Shown here: piece after piece, positions 5,720 to 14,100 of the stretch
Numbering within the stretch: position 1 is the stretch's first letter
How the letters are laid out: each line of letters starts with the position of its first letter
Assembly: GCA_902491915.1 (NCBI GenBank)
Contig: CABUJL010000006.1
Coordinates: 1-34,201, forward strand
From: an uncultured Collinsella sp.
Lineage (GTDB): Bacteria; Actinomycetota; Coriobacteriia; Coriobacteriales; Coriobacteriaceae
Direction: 5' to 3'
Length of the DNA stretch: 34,201 bases
Program-made: the position numbers and the translations under genes
The notes under the pieces: model-generated
Told to the model about the DNA's origin: nothing
Seen by the model: the letters and a program-made list of their open reading frames with translations, nothing else
The model's database searches: none

Positions 5720-7743
5720 GCGCTCGGGATGTTGGCGCGATGCACCGAAACGCCACGACCGCGCGTGATGAAGCCGACGATGTCGTCACCCGTCACGGGG
5801 TTGCAGCAATGAGCCAGACGGACCAGCAGGCCGCTGTTGCTCTCGCCCTTGACGATAATGCCGTTACTGGCGCTCTTGCCGCGCTTTTGCGGCTTGCGGT
5901 TGGAGCCGCGAGCGGGCTGCTTCACGACCTCGGCGATAGCCTCGGCCTTGGTGAGCTGTTCCTCGGGCTTGGGGTCCAAGATTTGCTCGACCTTGTTACC
6001 CACAGCGCGCGGGGCAACCTTGCCGGCGCCGACGGCGGCAAACAAGTCCTCGAGCTGCTTGTAGTTAAACTGCTCCGCCACGGCGTTGAGCGCGCGCGTC
6101 GAACGCGGCGTAGAAATGCCATAGCCACGCTTACGCAGGTCCTTGGCCAGTATATCGCGACCGGCGGCAGCGTCGTCGTCCTTGGTCGCGGCGGCAAAAT
6201 AGCGGCGGATCTTTGACTTGGCGGAAGGCGTCTTAACGATCTTGAGCCAATCGCGCGACGGCTTGGAACTCTTGTTGGTCAGGATTTCAACGCGGTCGCC
6301 CGTCTTGATCTCGTGCGTGAGCGGGGCCACCGCACCGTTGATCTTAGCGCCGACGCAGTGGTTTCCCACCTCGGTGTGAACGGCGTAGGCAAAGTCGAGC
6401 GGCGTGGAGCCGGCACGAAGCGCCATGACCTCGCCCTTGGGCGTAAAGACGAAAATCTCCTGATCGAAGAGGTCGACCTTCAGCGAATGCAGGTATTCCT
6501 TGGCGTCGGTGATCTCATCAGACGCAGCCCAATCGAGCGAATGTTTGAGCCAGTTAATCTGGTCGTCCAGACGCTGGGCATCATTGGTCTTAGACGCAGA
6601 CGATCCGCCCGACTTCTTATAGAGCCAGTGGGCGGCAATGCCGTACTCGGCCTGCTCATGCATCTCATAGGTTCGAATCTGAATCTCGAGCGGACGAGCC
6701 GTGGGACCGATAACCGTCGTGTGGAGCGACTGGTAGTTATTGACCTTGGGCATGGCGATATAGTCTTTAAAGCGACCGGGCATGGGGTGCCACAGCGTAT
6801 GCACCGCGCCGAGCGTGGAGTAGCAATCGCGCACCGAATGGGTGATGACGCGCAGCGCCACCAGGTCGTAGATCTCGGAGAATTCCTTGCCCTTGCGCTT
6901 CATCTTTTGGTAGATGGACCAATAGTGCTTGGAGCGGCCATTAATCTGGAAGCCCTCCAGGCCAATGCGGTTGAGCTCGTCGGTGAGCGTCTTGATGGTC
7001 TCGGCCAGATAGCGCTCGCGAACCTCGCGCGACTCAGCCACCATGCGCGCAATGCGCTGGTAGGCATCGGGCTCCAGGTAGAAGAAGGACAGGTCCTCGA
7101 GCTCCCACTTAATAGAGCTCATGCCCAGACGGTCGGCCAGGGGCGCATACACGTCCATGGTCTCGCGGGCCTTAAACAGGCGACGGTCCTCGCGCAGAGC
7201 TGCAAGGGTGCGCATGTTGTGCAGACGGTCGGCAAGCTTAACGATAATGACGCGGATGTCCTTGGACATGGCGAGGAACATCTTGCGCAGCGTAAGCGCC
7301 TGCTTCTCGTCCATGCTATCGACTTCGATGTTGGTGAGCTTGGTCACGCCATCGACAAGCTCGGCCACCGTATCGCCAAACAGACCGGAAACATCGGCGA
7401 GCGAGGTCTCGGTATCCTCGACGGTATCGTGCAGCAGCGCGGCGCACACCACATCGCAGTCCATCTTGAGGTCGGCCAGAATGATAGCCACCTCGACGGG
7501 ATGGTTGATGTACATCTCACCCGAGCGCCGCTTTTGGTTGCAGTGCTTCTCGGCAGCAAAGCAATAGGCCTGCTCCACCTTAGAGAAGTCGTCCTCATTC
7601 ATATATTTGAGGCACAGGCGCTCCAGCTTGTCGTAGCTGTCCGCCATAATCTCGGGCGGCAGCTCATCGGCATGCTTATAGTGCTCCATCTCCGAGAACG
7701 GTTGGAGGGTGGAATCATGGGCGGTACGGGCTGCGGCATCCAT
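5716..7743 (-). CDS. rel: Bifunctional (p)ppGpp synthetase/hydrolase Rel, lacking its ACT domain
   Basis: Makes and degrades the stringent-response alarmone (p)ppGpp. In order: the HD hydrolase domain (INHPVEV at about 79, HDTVED 105-110, ADRLHN 171-176), the synthetase domain with GRFKDYIAMPKVNNYQSLH (RxKD at 323-326, the signature of bifunctional Rel rather than synthetase-only RelA), the TGS domain from VFTPKGEV (about 432-495), a helical region, and the zinc-finger segment LAHCCNPVTGDDIVGF. The protein then stops after HRANIPSA at 675 residues, where family members continue into the ACT domain. That domain follows in a -/+1 shifted frame at 5411-5719. ATG 7743 has AAGGGG 6 nt upstream and lies 15 nt after the recJ stop, so rel is probably cotranscribed with recJ. 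Loss of ACT from the same chain could alter feedback between the two activities. Confidence 0.93.
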   Translation of the reverse strand: MDAAARTAHDSTLQPFSEMEHYKHADELPPEIMADSYDKLERLCLKYMNEDDFSKVEQAYCFAAEKHCNQKRRSGEMYINHPVEVAIILADLKMDCDVVCAALLHDTVEDTETSLADVSGLFGDTVAELVDGVTKLTNIEVDSMDEKQALTLRKMFLAMSKDIRVIIVKLADRLHNMRTLAALREDRRLFKARETMDVYAPLADRLGMSSIKWELEDLSFFYLEPDAYQRIARMVAESREVRERYLAETIKTLTDELNRIGLEGFQINGRSKHYWSIYQKMKRKGKEFSEIYDLVALRVITHSVRDCYSTLGAVHTLWHPMPGRFKDYIAMPKVNNYQSLHTTVIGPTARPLEIQIRTYEMHEQAEYGIAAHWLYKKSGGSSASKTNDAQRLDDQINWLKHSLDWAASDEITDAKEYLHSLKVDLFDQEIFVFTPKGEVMALRAGSTPLDFAYAVHTEVGNHCVGAKINGAVAPLTHEIKTGDRVEILTNKSSKPSRDWLKIVKTPSAKSKIRRYFAAATKDDDAAAGRDILAKDLRKRGYGISTPRSTRALNAVAEQFNYKQLEDLFAAVGAGKVAPRAVGNKVEQILDPKPEEQLTKAEAIAEVVKQPARGSNRKPQKRGKSASNGIIVKGESNSGLLVRLAHCCNPVTGDDIVGFITRGRGVSVHRANIPSA

Positions 7744-7758
7744 CGAGGTCCCCTTCCC

Positions 7759-10700
7759 CTAGGCCCGCGGTACGATCGGGCGGTTAACTTTGGCTAGCAT
7801 ATCAGAAGCGCACGAATCGAGCGCCCAGCTCCGGAAAGCCGAGAACTCCATGCGCGAGCGCAGACCCTCCAAATAGCGGATTGACCTGCTCAATTGCACA
7901 CGGCCGGGGTTTTCGGCCATCGCGATGCGACGGGTGTCGTCAAACCCCGAAACGCGACAGAAACCAAGCTCTTCGAAGATCCCCAGGCCGCTTTCCACCG
8001 AGCGCTCGTCGACCGGCGTGCGAGCATCGATAGCAAGACACATCTGCGCGATGTCGATATCGCTCGCACTAAACGAATCGTCTCCGGTCTTGCCGCGGTT
8101 GGAGCGCCACATAGTCTGCAACGCTCGATAGAGTGTGACGAGCTCGTCGCGCTCGGGCGCGTAGCAGTCGAGCAGGCGCTCGTTAATGCGGGCGTCACGC
8201 GACGAATAGAGCAGGTGAATCACGGCGGGTTGTCCATCGCGACCGGCGCGTCCGCTCATCTGGTTGAACTCAATGCTGCCAAACGGCATGTGGTAGAGCA
8301 CGACATGACGGATATCGGGCAGGTTCACGCCCTCACCGAAGGCCGAGGTCGAAACGATGCAGCTGAGGCTTCCATCACGAAACGCTTCCTCGACACGGCG
8401 ACGATCGGAGCGCGCAAGCCCCGCGTTATAGAACGCGATGCGAGTCGCGCAATCGGGTACCCGCTTGCGCAGCGTCTTAGCAAGCGCCACGGACTGGTCG
8501 CGCGAGTTGACGTAGATGACGGTCTTCTCCCCCGTCGCCACGATTGACACCAGGCGGTTCTCGCGGCTTGCAAGGTCTCGGTCATCCTCGAGCTGCAAGT
8601 TCTCGCGCACCGTCTCGTCGACCACCGTGCGGGTAATCGGTAGCACGCGGGCGAGCTCGGCCACAACCGGAGCCGTTGCGGTGGCAGTCGCGGCCAGAAC
8701 GACCGGGTCGCCCAGGGCCCTGAGGATATCGGGCATGTCAAGATAGGCGCTGCGGTCGCCGCCCTTGGCAAGACCGGCATGATGCGCCTCATCGATAACG
8801 ACAAAACCGATGCGGCCCGAACGCGCAAAGCGGTCGCGGTGAATGGACAGGAACTCGGGCGTCGTGAGCACGATGCCGGTGCGGCCCGAAGCCAAGCCGG
8901 CAAACACGTCATCGCGCGCCGCCTCCACGGTCTCGCCGGTCAGCACGCCTACGCCAATGCCGAGCGCGGCCATCGTCGACGAGAGGTGATAGGCCTGGTC
9001 GGCAACGAGCGCGCGCAGCGGATAGACAAAGATGCTCGCACGCCCGCGAAGGACCGCCTCGCGCGCGGCATGTACATGGAAGATAAGAGACTTGCCGCGC
9101 CCCGTTCCCATAACAGCCAGAACACTTTGGTGATCGGCCAGGGCATCGAGCGCCTCGACCTGCGCGCGGTACGGCTGGTTCGAGCCGATAAAGCTATGGA
9201 TAAGCGAGCGCGTCAGCTCGGTATAGGAAAGCTGGGCGAGCGTTTGGCGCTTTCGGGACTCCAGACGAAGACCGGCGTCCGCAGGCTCCACGCCGCGGCG
9301 AAGCTCACATGCCGGGTCGTCAACGCTAGGCGCCGTGGTATCGCGGACCAAGACATCCTTGATCATGAGCTTTGGCTTTACGCGACCTTGCCAATGCTCG
9401 GCCACGGCCTCGAACACCAAATCGACGGCGCTATCGCAATTGATGAGCTTATCGATCTGCGGCACGCGGAACATAATGGCCGGCACACTCGCGGCGCCAT
9501 CGGTCGCCACGAAGCGCATGTGCTCGCCGGTTTTGCCAACCACGGCTCGGTCGCACATTGTCACGCCCTCGGCCGCCAACAGCGGCACCTTGTTGCCCTG
9601 GCCAAACGGCTCAAGACGGGAGATCTGCTCGATGGTCTCAATATTCAGCTCGGAGAGGTCAACGGTGGCGGCAACCTCGTCGGTGTCCTCAAAGTCCTCG
9701 GCGGGAAGCTCGGACAGCACGGCGGAAAGACGACGACGGAACTCGTCGAGCTTGGATGCCTCGATGGTCACGCCCACCGCACCCGCATGCCCGCCGCGAC
9801 GAATCAGCAGATCGGAGCAGCGCTCGACGGCGTCGAACAGGTTGACTTTGCCCACCGAGCGACCCGAACCGCGCGCGATACCGTCTTCGATCGAGAACAG
9901 CAGCGCCGGCACGTGATAACGGTTGGTCAGGCGGCTCGCCACGATACCCTTGACGCCCTCGTGCCAGCCCTCGCCACCCACGACGATTGCACGACCGCCA
10001 TCATAGGTCTCCTCGACCTTTGCCATGGCATCGCGTGTGAGCTCGGCCTCGATCTCGCGGCGCTGACGGTTGATCTCCTCGAGCTCGGCCGCCAGAGCGC
10101 TTGCCTCGATAGGATCGCGGGCAAGCAGCAGGTCGAGTGCCAGCTTGGGATCGGCCATGCGGCCGGCGGCGTTCAAGCGGGGAATGAGCGAAAACGACAG
10201 GCCATCGGCCGTAATGGTAGAAAGGTCGGCCTTGGCAAGTGCGGCAAGCGCGATATAGCCGGGACGGGCCGTCACGCGCATCTGCTGGATGCCCTCGGCG
10301 ACCAGTGCGCGGTTCTCGGGCGTCAGCGGCATCATGTCGGACACGGTGCCCAGCGCCGCGACCTCGATCAGCGAACGCCAATACGACGGCTTGCCCAAAC
10401 GCTCGCCCAGGACTTGCACCAGCTTGAGCGCCACGCCGGCACCGGCAAGCTCGCGCGAGGGACCCTCGTCCTCGAGCTTAGGGTCGGTCAGGGGCACGCC
10501 CTGCGGCACCTGGTCGGACGGCTCGTGATGGTCCGTGACCACCAAATCGATCCCCAGGCTCTCCAGATAGGAGACCTCTTCCTTGGCGGCAATGCCGTTA
10601 TCGACGGTCACGATCAGCTGGGGGCGAGCGAGCTCGTTAACGCGGTCGAGCGCCGCTCGCGAAAGACCGTAGCCCTCGTCAAAGCGATGCGGAATAAACG

Positions 10701-11046
10701 GCGTGACGTTGGCGCCAAACGTGCGCAGCGCCTCGGTCAACAGGCAGGTCGACGTAATACCGTCAACGTCAAAATCGCCAAAGACCGCGATGCGCTCGTG
10801 GTTGCGAATAGCACGCTCGACACGGTCGGCAACGACCGACATGCCCGGGATAATGAGCGGGTCGGCCCAGTCGCGATCGAGCGAAGGCGTCAAAAACAGC
10901 TGGCCTTCCTCGATGGATGTAATGCCGTGCGCAACCATAATGCGCGCCACCAGCCCGGGTATGCCCAGGCCAGCCGAAAGCTCCTTTTCGAGCCCGGGGT
11001 TTTGCTGAGCGACCGCCCAACGATGCGTCGTCTTAAGCGATGACAT
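7759..11046 (-). CDS. recJ: RecJ exonuclease fused to a RecQ-like helicase
   Basis: At 1095 residues this is far longer than ordinary RecJ (about 570-790). Positions are counted from the upstream GTG at 11091; subtract 15 for the ATG start used here. The N-terminal half is single-strand-specific 5'-3' exonuclease RecJ: GDFDVDG at 105-111, VTVDNG, DHH at 187-189, AALGTVSDMMPL, and the DHHA1 motif GGHAG at 433-437. After residue ~620 comes a superfamily 2 helicase: Walker A GTGRGKS 662-668, DEAH 767-770, TATAT ~802, and QMSGRAGRDGQP from 944, the motif VI form typical of RecQ. RecQ-type helicases supply the strands RecJ digests, so the fusion is a one-chain resection machine. ATG 11046 has a GGGGGTGG-like site upstream; the GTG at 11091 has none. 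It heads the recJ-rel cluster. Confidence 0.93.
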   Translation of the reverse strand: MSSLKTTHRWAVAQQNPGLEKELSAGLGIPGLVARIMVAHGITSIEEGQLFLTPSLDRDWADPLIIPGMSVVADRVERAIRNHERIAVFGDFDVDGITSTCLLTEALRTFGANVTPFIPHRFDEGYGLSRAALDRVNELARPQLIVTVDNGIAAKEEVSYLESLGIDLVVTDHHEPSDQVPQGVPLTDPKLEDEGPSRELAGAGVALKLVQVLGERLGKPSYWRSLIEVAALGTVSDMMPLTPENRALVAEGIQQMRVTARPGYIALAALAKADLSTITADGLSFSLIPRLNAAGRMADPKLALDLLLARDPIEASALAAELEEINRQRREIEAELTRDAMAKVEETYDGGRAIVVGGEGWHEGVKGIVASRLTNRYHVPALLFSIEDGIARGSGRSVGKVNLFDAVERCSDLLIRRGGHAGAVGVTIEASKLDEFRRRLSAVLSELPAEDFEDTDEVAATVDLSELNIETIEQISRLEPFGQGNKVPLLAAEGVTMCDRAVVGKTGEHMRFVATDGAASVPAIMFRVPQIDKLINCDSAVDLVFEAVAEHWQGRVKPKLMIKDVLVRDTTAPSVDDPACELRRGVEPADAGLRLESRKRQTLAQLSYTELTRSLIHSFIGSNQPYRAQVEALDALADHQSVLAVMGTGRGKSLIFHVHAAREAVLRGRASIFVYPLRALVADQAYHLSSTMAALGIGVGVLTGETVEAARDDVFAGLASGRTGIVLTTPEFLSIHRDRFARSGRIGFVVIDEAHHAGLAKGGDRSAYLDMPDILRALGDPVVLAATATATAPVVAELARVLPITRTVVDETVRENLQLEDDRDLASRENRLVSIVATGEKTVIYVNSRDQSVALAKTLRKRVPDCATRIAFYNAGLARSDRRRVEEAFRDGSLSCIVSTSAFGEGVNLPDIRHVVLYHMPFGSIEFNQMSGRAGRDGQPAVIHLLYSSRDARINERLLDCYAPERDELVTLYRALQTMWRSNRGKTGDDSFSASDIDIAQMCLAIDARTPVDERSVESGLGIFEELGFCRVSGFDDTRRIAMAENPGRVQLSRSIRYLEGLRSRMEFSAFRSWALDSCASDMLAKVNRPIVPRA

Positions 11047-11154
11047 AGGCGCCCACCCCCGATAGGGGCAGGTCGCCGCGATACCTCTCACGGTTCATAG
11101 CGATGAGTCCTCTGTGTATGCCCGCTTCGGCAGGCAGATCTGTTGAACGGATTT

Positions 11155-11160
11155 ATTATA
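11155..11160 (-). promoter_or_regulatory. -10 box for recJ-rel
   Basis: The minus strand carries a perfect TATAAT (GGTATAATAA) 109 nt before the recJ ATG, in the gap to the divergent transporter. The -35 region 17 nt upstream is poor (around CGATTT). Confidence 0.45.
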
Positions 11161-11322
11161 CCGTGCAGCGCGGACGCAAATCGCCGCAGCACGCCGCGGT
11201 TTCGGTAAACGATGCCGGTAATACCCTCGAAATATTCGAGCGTTTCTGACGCACGGACGCATGCGAGCGTCTAGCATATCCATTCAAAACGGATTCACGA
11301 GCAAAGGGAGTCACAAGAGTAT

Positions 11323-12321
11323 ATGAAGCAATGGGTTGGACTGGGCAAGTTTCTCGCGGGGCACATGCAGGTCATCGTTCCGATTTGCGTGGCGCTCGGC
11401 GTGCTCTTTCCCCGGCAGATCGGCGTACTTAAGCCCATCGTTCCCGCTCTCTTCGCCTTTATGACGTTCCAAGGCGCGCTCAGCAACACCTTCCACCAGG
11501 TAGCCGAGGTATTCCGCCGTCCGCTGCACCTGGTCTTGGCGTTGCTCGTCTCGGCGGTGCTTATCCCTATCGCAGCCTATGCCATGGGATCGTTATTCTT
11601 TGGTTCCAACCCCAACCTTGTCTGCGGCATCGTGCTCGAGTACAGCGTACCTGTGGCAGTCACTGCCTTTATGTGGATTAGCATGTTCGGCGGCAACGGC
11701 CCGCTCGCGCTCACCATCATCCTGACGTCCTCGGTCATCTCACCTGTGACGATTCCTCTTACGCTCAAGCTCCTGCTGGGCGCCACCGTCTCGATCGACG
11801 TGCCGAGCATGATGCAGAATATGGCCTTTATGATCGCCATACCCGCCGTGCTCGGTATCGTGATCAACGAGCTCACGCGCGGCTGGGGTCATGAGAAACT
11901 CTCCCCCGCGCTTTCGCCCGCCTGCAAGTTCATGATGATGGGCGTCATCGCTTCCAACTCCACCGCCATGAGCGAGTACGTGCTGCACATGAACGCGGTG
12001 CGCCTGGAAGTCGCCCTCTTTATCCTTTCGTTCGCCATCAGTGGCTTTATCATCGGCATCCTGGTCGCACGTGCCCTGCATCTGCCGTATAGCGAGACGA
12101 CCACCATGTGCTTTACCTGCGGCATGCGTAACATCTCTTCGGGCGCCGTCATCGCCACACAGTACTTTCCCGGCGAGGTCGTGTTCCCCGTCATGTGCGG
12201 CACGCTGTTTCAACAGGTGTTGGCCTCGATTATCGGGCATCTCTTTGAGCGCCTAACCGGCGAGGAGCGCGCCAAACAGCGCAAGCGGGTCAAGGCCGGC
12301 CGCGACGCGATGGCACGCTAG
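11323..12321 (+). CDS. Bile acid:sodium symporter (BASS/SBF)-family transporter
   Basis: A 332-residue polytopic membrane protein with about nine to ten hydrophobic segments and a charged C-terminus (RAKQRKRVKAGRD). Family features include the N-terminal PALFAFMTFQGALSN stretch, EYSVPVAVTAFMWISMFGGNG in the middle, and the late CGMRNISSGAVIATQYFP segment, which resembles the conserved crossover helix with GxRN in BASS proteins. Such proteins couple sodium to uptake of organic anions; bacterial members carry bile acids, pantothenate, keto acids or other anions, so the substrate is open. ATG 11323 follows a GGGAG about 12 nt upstream, slightly far. It is divergent from recJ and convergent with the GalT-like gene, hence probably monocistronic. 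Confidence 0.82.
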   Translation: MKQWVGLGKFLAGHMQVIVPICVALGVLFPRQIGVLKPIVPALFAFMTFQGALSNTFHQVAEVFRRPLHLVLALLVSAVLIPIAAYAMGSLFFGSNPNLVCGIVLEYSVPVAVTAFMWISMFGGNGPLALTIILTSSVISPVTIPLTLKLLLGATVSIDVPSMMQNMAFMIAIPAVLGIVINELTRGWGHEKLSPALSPACKFMMMGVIASNSTAMSEYVLHMNAVRLEVALFILSFAISGFIIGILVARALHLPYSETTTMCFTCGMRNISSGAVIATQYFPGEVVFPVMCGTLFQQVLASIIGHLFERLTGEERAKQRKRVKAGRDAMAR

Positions 12322-12351
12322 ACTGTCCGCATTGCGCGGGCGTTAGCCTTG

Positions 12352-13149
12352 CTATACGAGCGTTTCCAGATGCGCGCGTAGGCGCTCAGCATCGATATCG
12401 AGCGTGGTCTCGGCATTGACCTGGGCCAGTCGATAGCCAACAAAGTAGGGTGATACCACCCAACGTGGCAGCGCCTTGGCAATGGTCCGGCCGTCCATGT
12501 GGTAGAAGAACAAGTTGTACGACTCCGCGCGACCGCCATGGTGCTCGTGCAGGATATAGCGCAGGGCCACCTGAATCGCATCGGCAAACAGGTCCGCTTC
12601 GGCTTGGTCGCGGGCGTCGTCGCTGGCGGCGATTCCCTGTGGAGCCGAGACGTTGACCTCAAAGAATCCCATGATCGGCTCGGTTGAGATATTGACCGAG
12701 ATTCTCCCCTGCTGCCAGACATTGATGCCTTCGAAATTGGCGGAAGTCAGCGAAGCATAGCCGTCTTCCTGCTCCAAACCCACAATCTGCATGTGTGGGT
12801 GGACGAGGCTGCCGCCCGAAAGCGGGCCTTTGTTCTTGTACATGAGCACACTGTAGTACTGTTGGGAATCAATCATCTGCTGCCAACAGCCCAGGGCAAA
12901 CCTCATCACATGATGCAGCTCATCTGGTTCATAGGTCACCAGGTCGGCGTCGTGATTGGCCGACTCGATCAATACGGTCTGACGGGTCGCCCGCAAGGTC
13001 TTGAACTTATTCTCGAGCCAGATGCAGTCACCATCGCGCTGGATGATGTTGGCGAGCCCCTCCGTGTCGCAAAAGGGGCACGCGGTGCCAGGGCGACGAT
13101 TATCGTCGGGCTTGCCGCTCGCCTGCTGAACGTCAAATACCAGCGCCAC
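12352..13149 (-). CDS. GalT-like HIT-superfamily protein (DUF4931-type)
   Basis: A 265-residue protein related to galactose-1-phosphate uridylyltransferase. Zinc-type CPFC lies at residues 24-27 and the catalytic HPHMQ at 117-121 inside GGSLVHPHMQIVGL, the HIT-superfamily nucleotidyl-transfer motif. The chain is shorter than true GalT (about 345 residues), and lacks much of its C-terminal half, so it is more likely the DUF4931-type relative of unknown substrate. Its start lies 3 nt after the cutC stop, so the two genes are surely cotranscribed and probably translationally coupled. Nothing visible identifies the sugar or nucleotide. Confidence 0.75.
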   Translation of the reverse strand: MALVFDVQQASGKPDDNRRPGTACPFCDTEGLANIIQRDGDCIWLENKFKTLRATRQTVLIESANHDADLVTYEPDELHHVMRFALGCWQQMIDSQQYYSVLMYKNKGPLSGGSLVHPHMQIVGLEQEDGYASLTSANFEGINVWQQGRISVNISTEPIMGFFEVNVSAPQGIAASDDARDQAEADLFADAIQVALRYILHEHHGGRAESYNLFFYHMDGRTIAKALPRWVVSPYFVGYRLAQVNAETTLDIDAERLRAHLETLV

Positions 13150-13152
13150 GGG

Positions 13153-13830
13153 TTATACCTCCAGCGGCACGATCTTGGTGCCATGGAGCTCGGAGACGCC
13201 GAGCGCCGCCGCGACCGCGTCGCGATTTGCCGTAGTGATGCCGCCGCCGGGAAGGATGGTCAAACGATCGCCCGCATACTCGATTAAACGAGCCAGGTGA
13301 TCGAAATTGTCCTCGATCGACGTACCGGCCGCACCGCCATGCGTGAGGATGCGCGTAACGCCGCAGTCGGCAAGTGTATCAATCGCATCGAGCTGAGCCT
13401 CGGGCGAGAGCTGGTCAAATGCCATGTGGAAGGTGATGTCAAGGGACTCGCGCTTGCACTCCTCGGTCGCGCAGCCCGTAGCCATAACGAGGGCGCCGAG
13501 GGTGAGTTCGTCGAGCGCCCAGCCGCCGGCACAGGGCTTGCAGCAGCCAAAGACCAGGCCGTCAACGCCGGCGCTCACAGCAAGGCCCAGGTCCATCTCC
13601 ATCATGCGTAGCTCGTCCTGGTTGTAATGAAAGTCGCCACCACGCGGACGGATCATGCACATCACTCGCGCGTCATGCTCGTGAGCATAGCTGACTGTAG
13701 CGCTAATAACGCCGGCGGAAGGCGTGGTGCCACCGACGGCGAGGTTGTCACACAGCTCAATGCGCCCCGCACCGGCCTCGATGGCCGCCGGCACTCGCTC
13801 AAAGTTCTCGGCACAAAACTCGTACAGCAT
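13153..13830 (-). CDS. cutC: CutC-family protein
   Basis: This 225-residue TIM-barrel protein begins MLYEFCAENFERVPAAIEAGAGRIELCDNL, the diagnostic CutC opening, with later VMCMIRPRGGDF, ITFHMAFDQ, RILTHGG and TILPGGGIT segments. The family was named for copper homeostasis in E. coli, but its biochemical role is unsettled and an enzymatic function is possible. The ATG at 13830 is chosen by homology; only a weak GGGGG lies upstream, and the open frame extending to 14118 runs through the hairpin repeat and is not coding. It heads a two-gene unit with the GalT-like gene 3 nt downstream, hinting at a shared small-molecule pathway. Confidence 0.9.
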   Translation of the reverse strand: MLYEFCAENFERVPAAIEAGAGRIELCDNLAVGGTTPSAGVISATVSYAHEHDARVMCMIRPRGGDFHYNQDELRMMEMDLGLAVSAGVDGLVFGCCKPCAGGWALDELTLGALVMATGCATEECKRESLDITFHMAFDQLSPEAQLDAIDTLADCGVTRILTHGGAAGTSIEDNFDHLARLIEYAGDRLTILPGGGITTANRDAVAAALGVSELHGTKIVPLEV

Positions 13831-13889
13831 AGATAGGCCCCCAAAGACAGCAGATGTTTTCCGACGGGCATTGTCACACATCCCCATGA

Positions 13890-13956
13890 AGTTGCGGTGG
13901 AATAGGGACTGTTTTGGCCTCTGGAGCCCGTATTCAGTCCCTATTTCACCGCAACT
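13890..13956. repeat. Hairpin repeat, copy 1
   Basis: Two 21-nt arms (13890-13910 and 13936-13956) are complementary with one mismatch that is a G-U pair in RNA. The left arm begins AGTTGCGGTGG and ends AGGGACT; the loop is 25 nt. Copy 2 lies at 15815-15881 in the same orientation, with nearly identical arms and a related loop (CTGTTTTGGC..CTGGA.CC). Confidence 0.9.
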
Positions 13957-14100
13957 CAAATGATCCCTCGGGGACGGAGGAAAACGGATCATTACGGCTG
14001 ACCGAAAAATGTTGCCGATGGTGAATGTTGCGCAACAAGATTTTCGAATCCCGATTAACCATGGCAGTATCGTCATTCGAATCCAGAGGAAAGGATTGCC

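Noticed and set aside
5690..5740. Programmed ribosomal frameshifting to join Rel and its ACT domain
   Set aside because: No slippery heptamer, strong downstream structure or internal Shine-Dalgarno is visible at the junction, and the linker is also shortened. Deletion or reinitiation fits better.
8779..11043. Long plus-strand open frame opposite recJ
   Set aside because: It runs antisense to a gene with every RecJ and helicase motif, is rich in His, Gly and Arg as such shadow frames are, and has no family resemblance.
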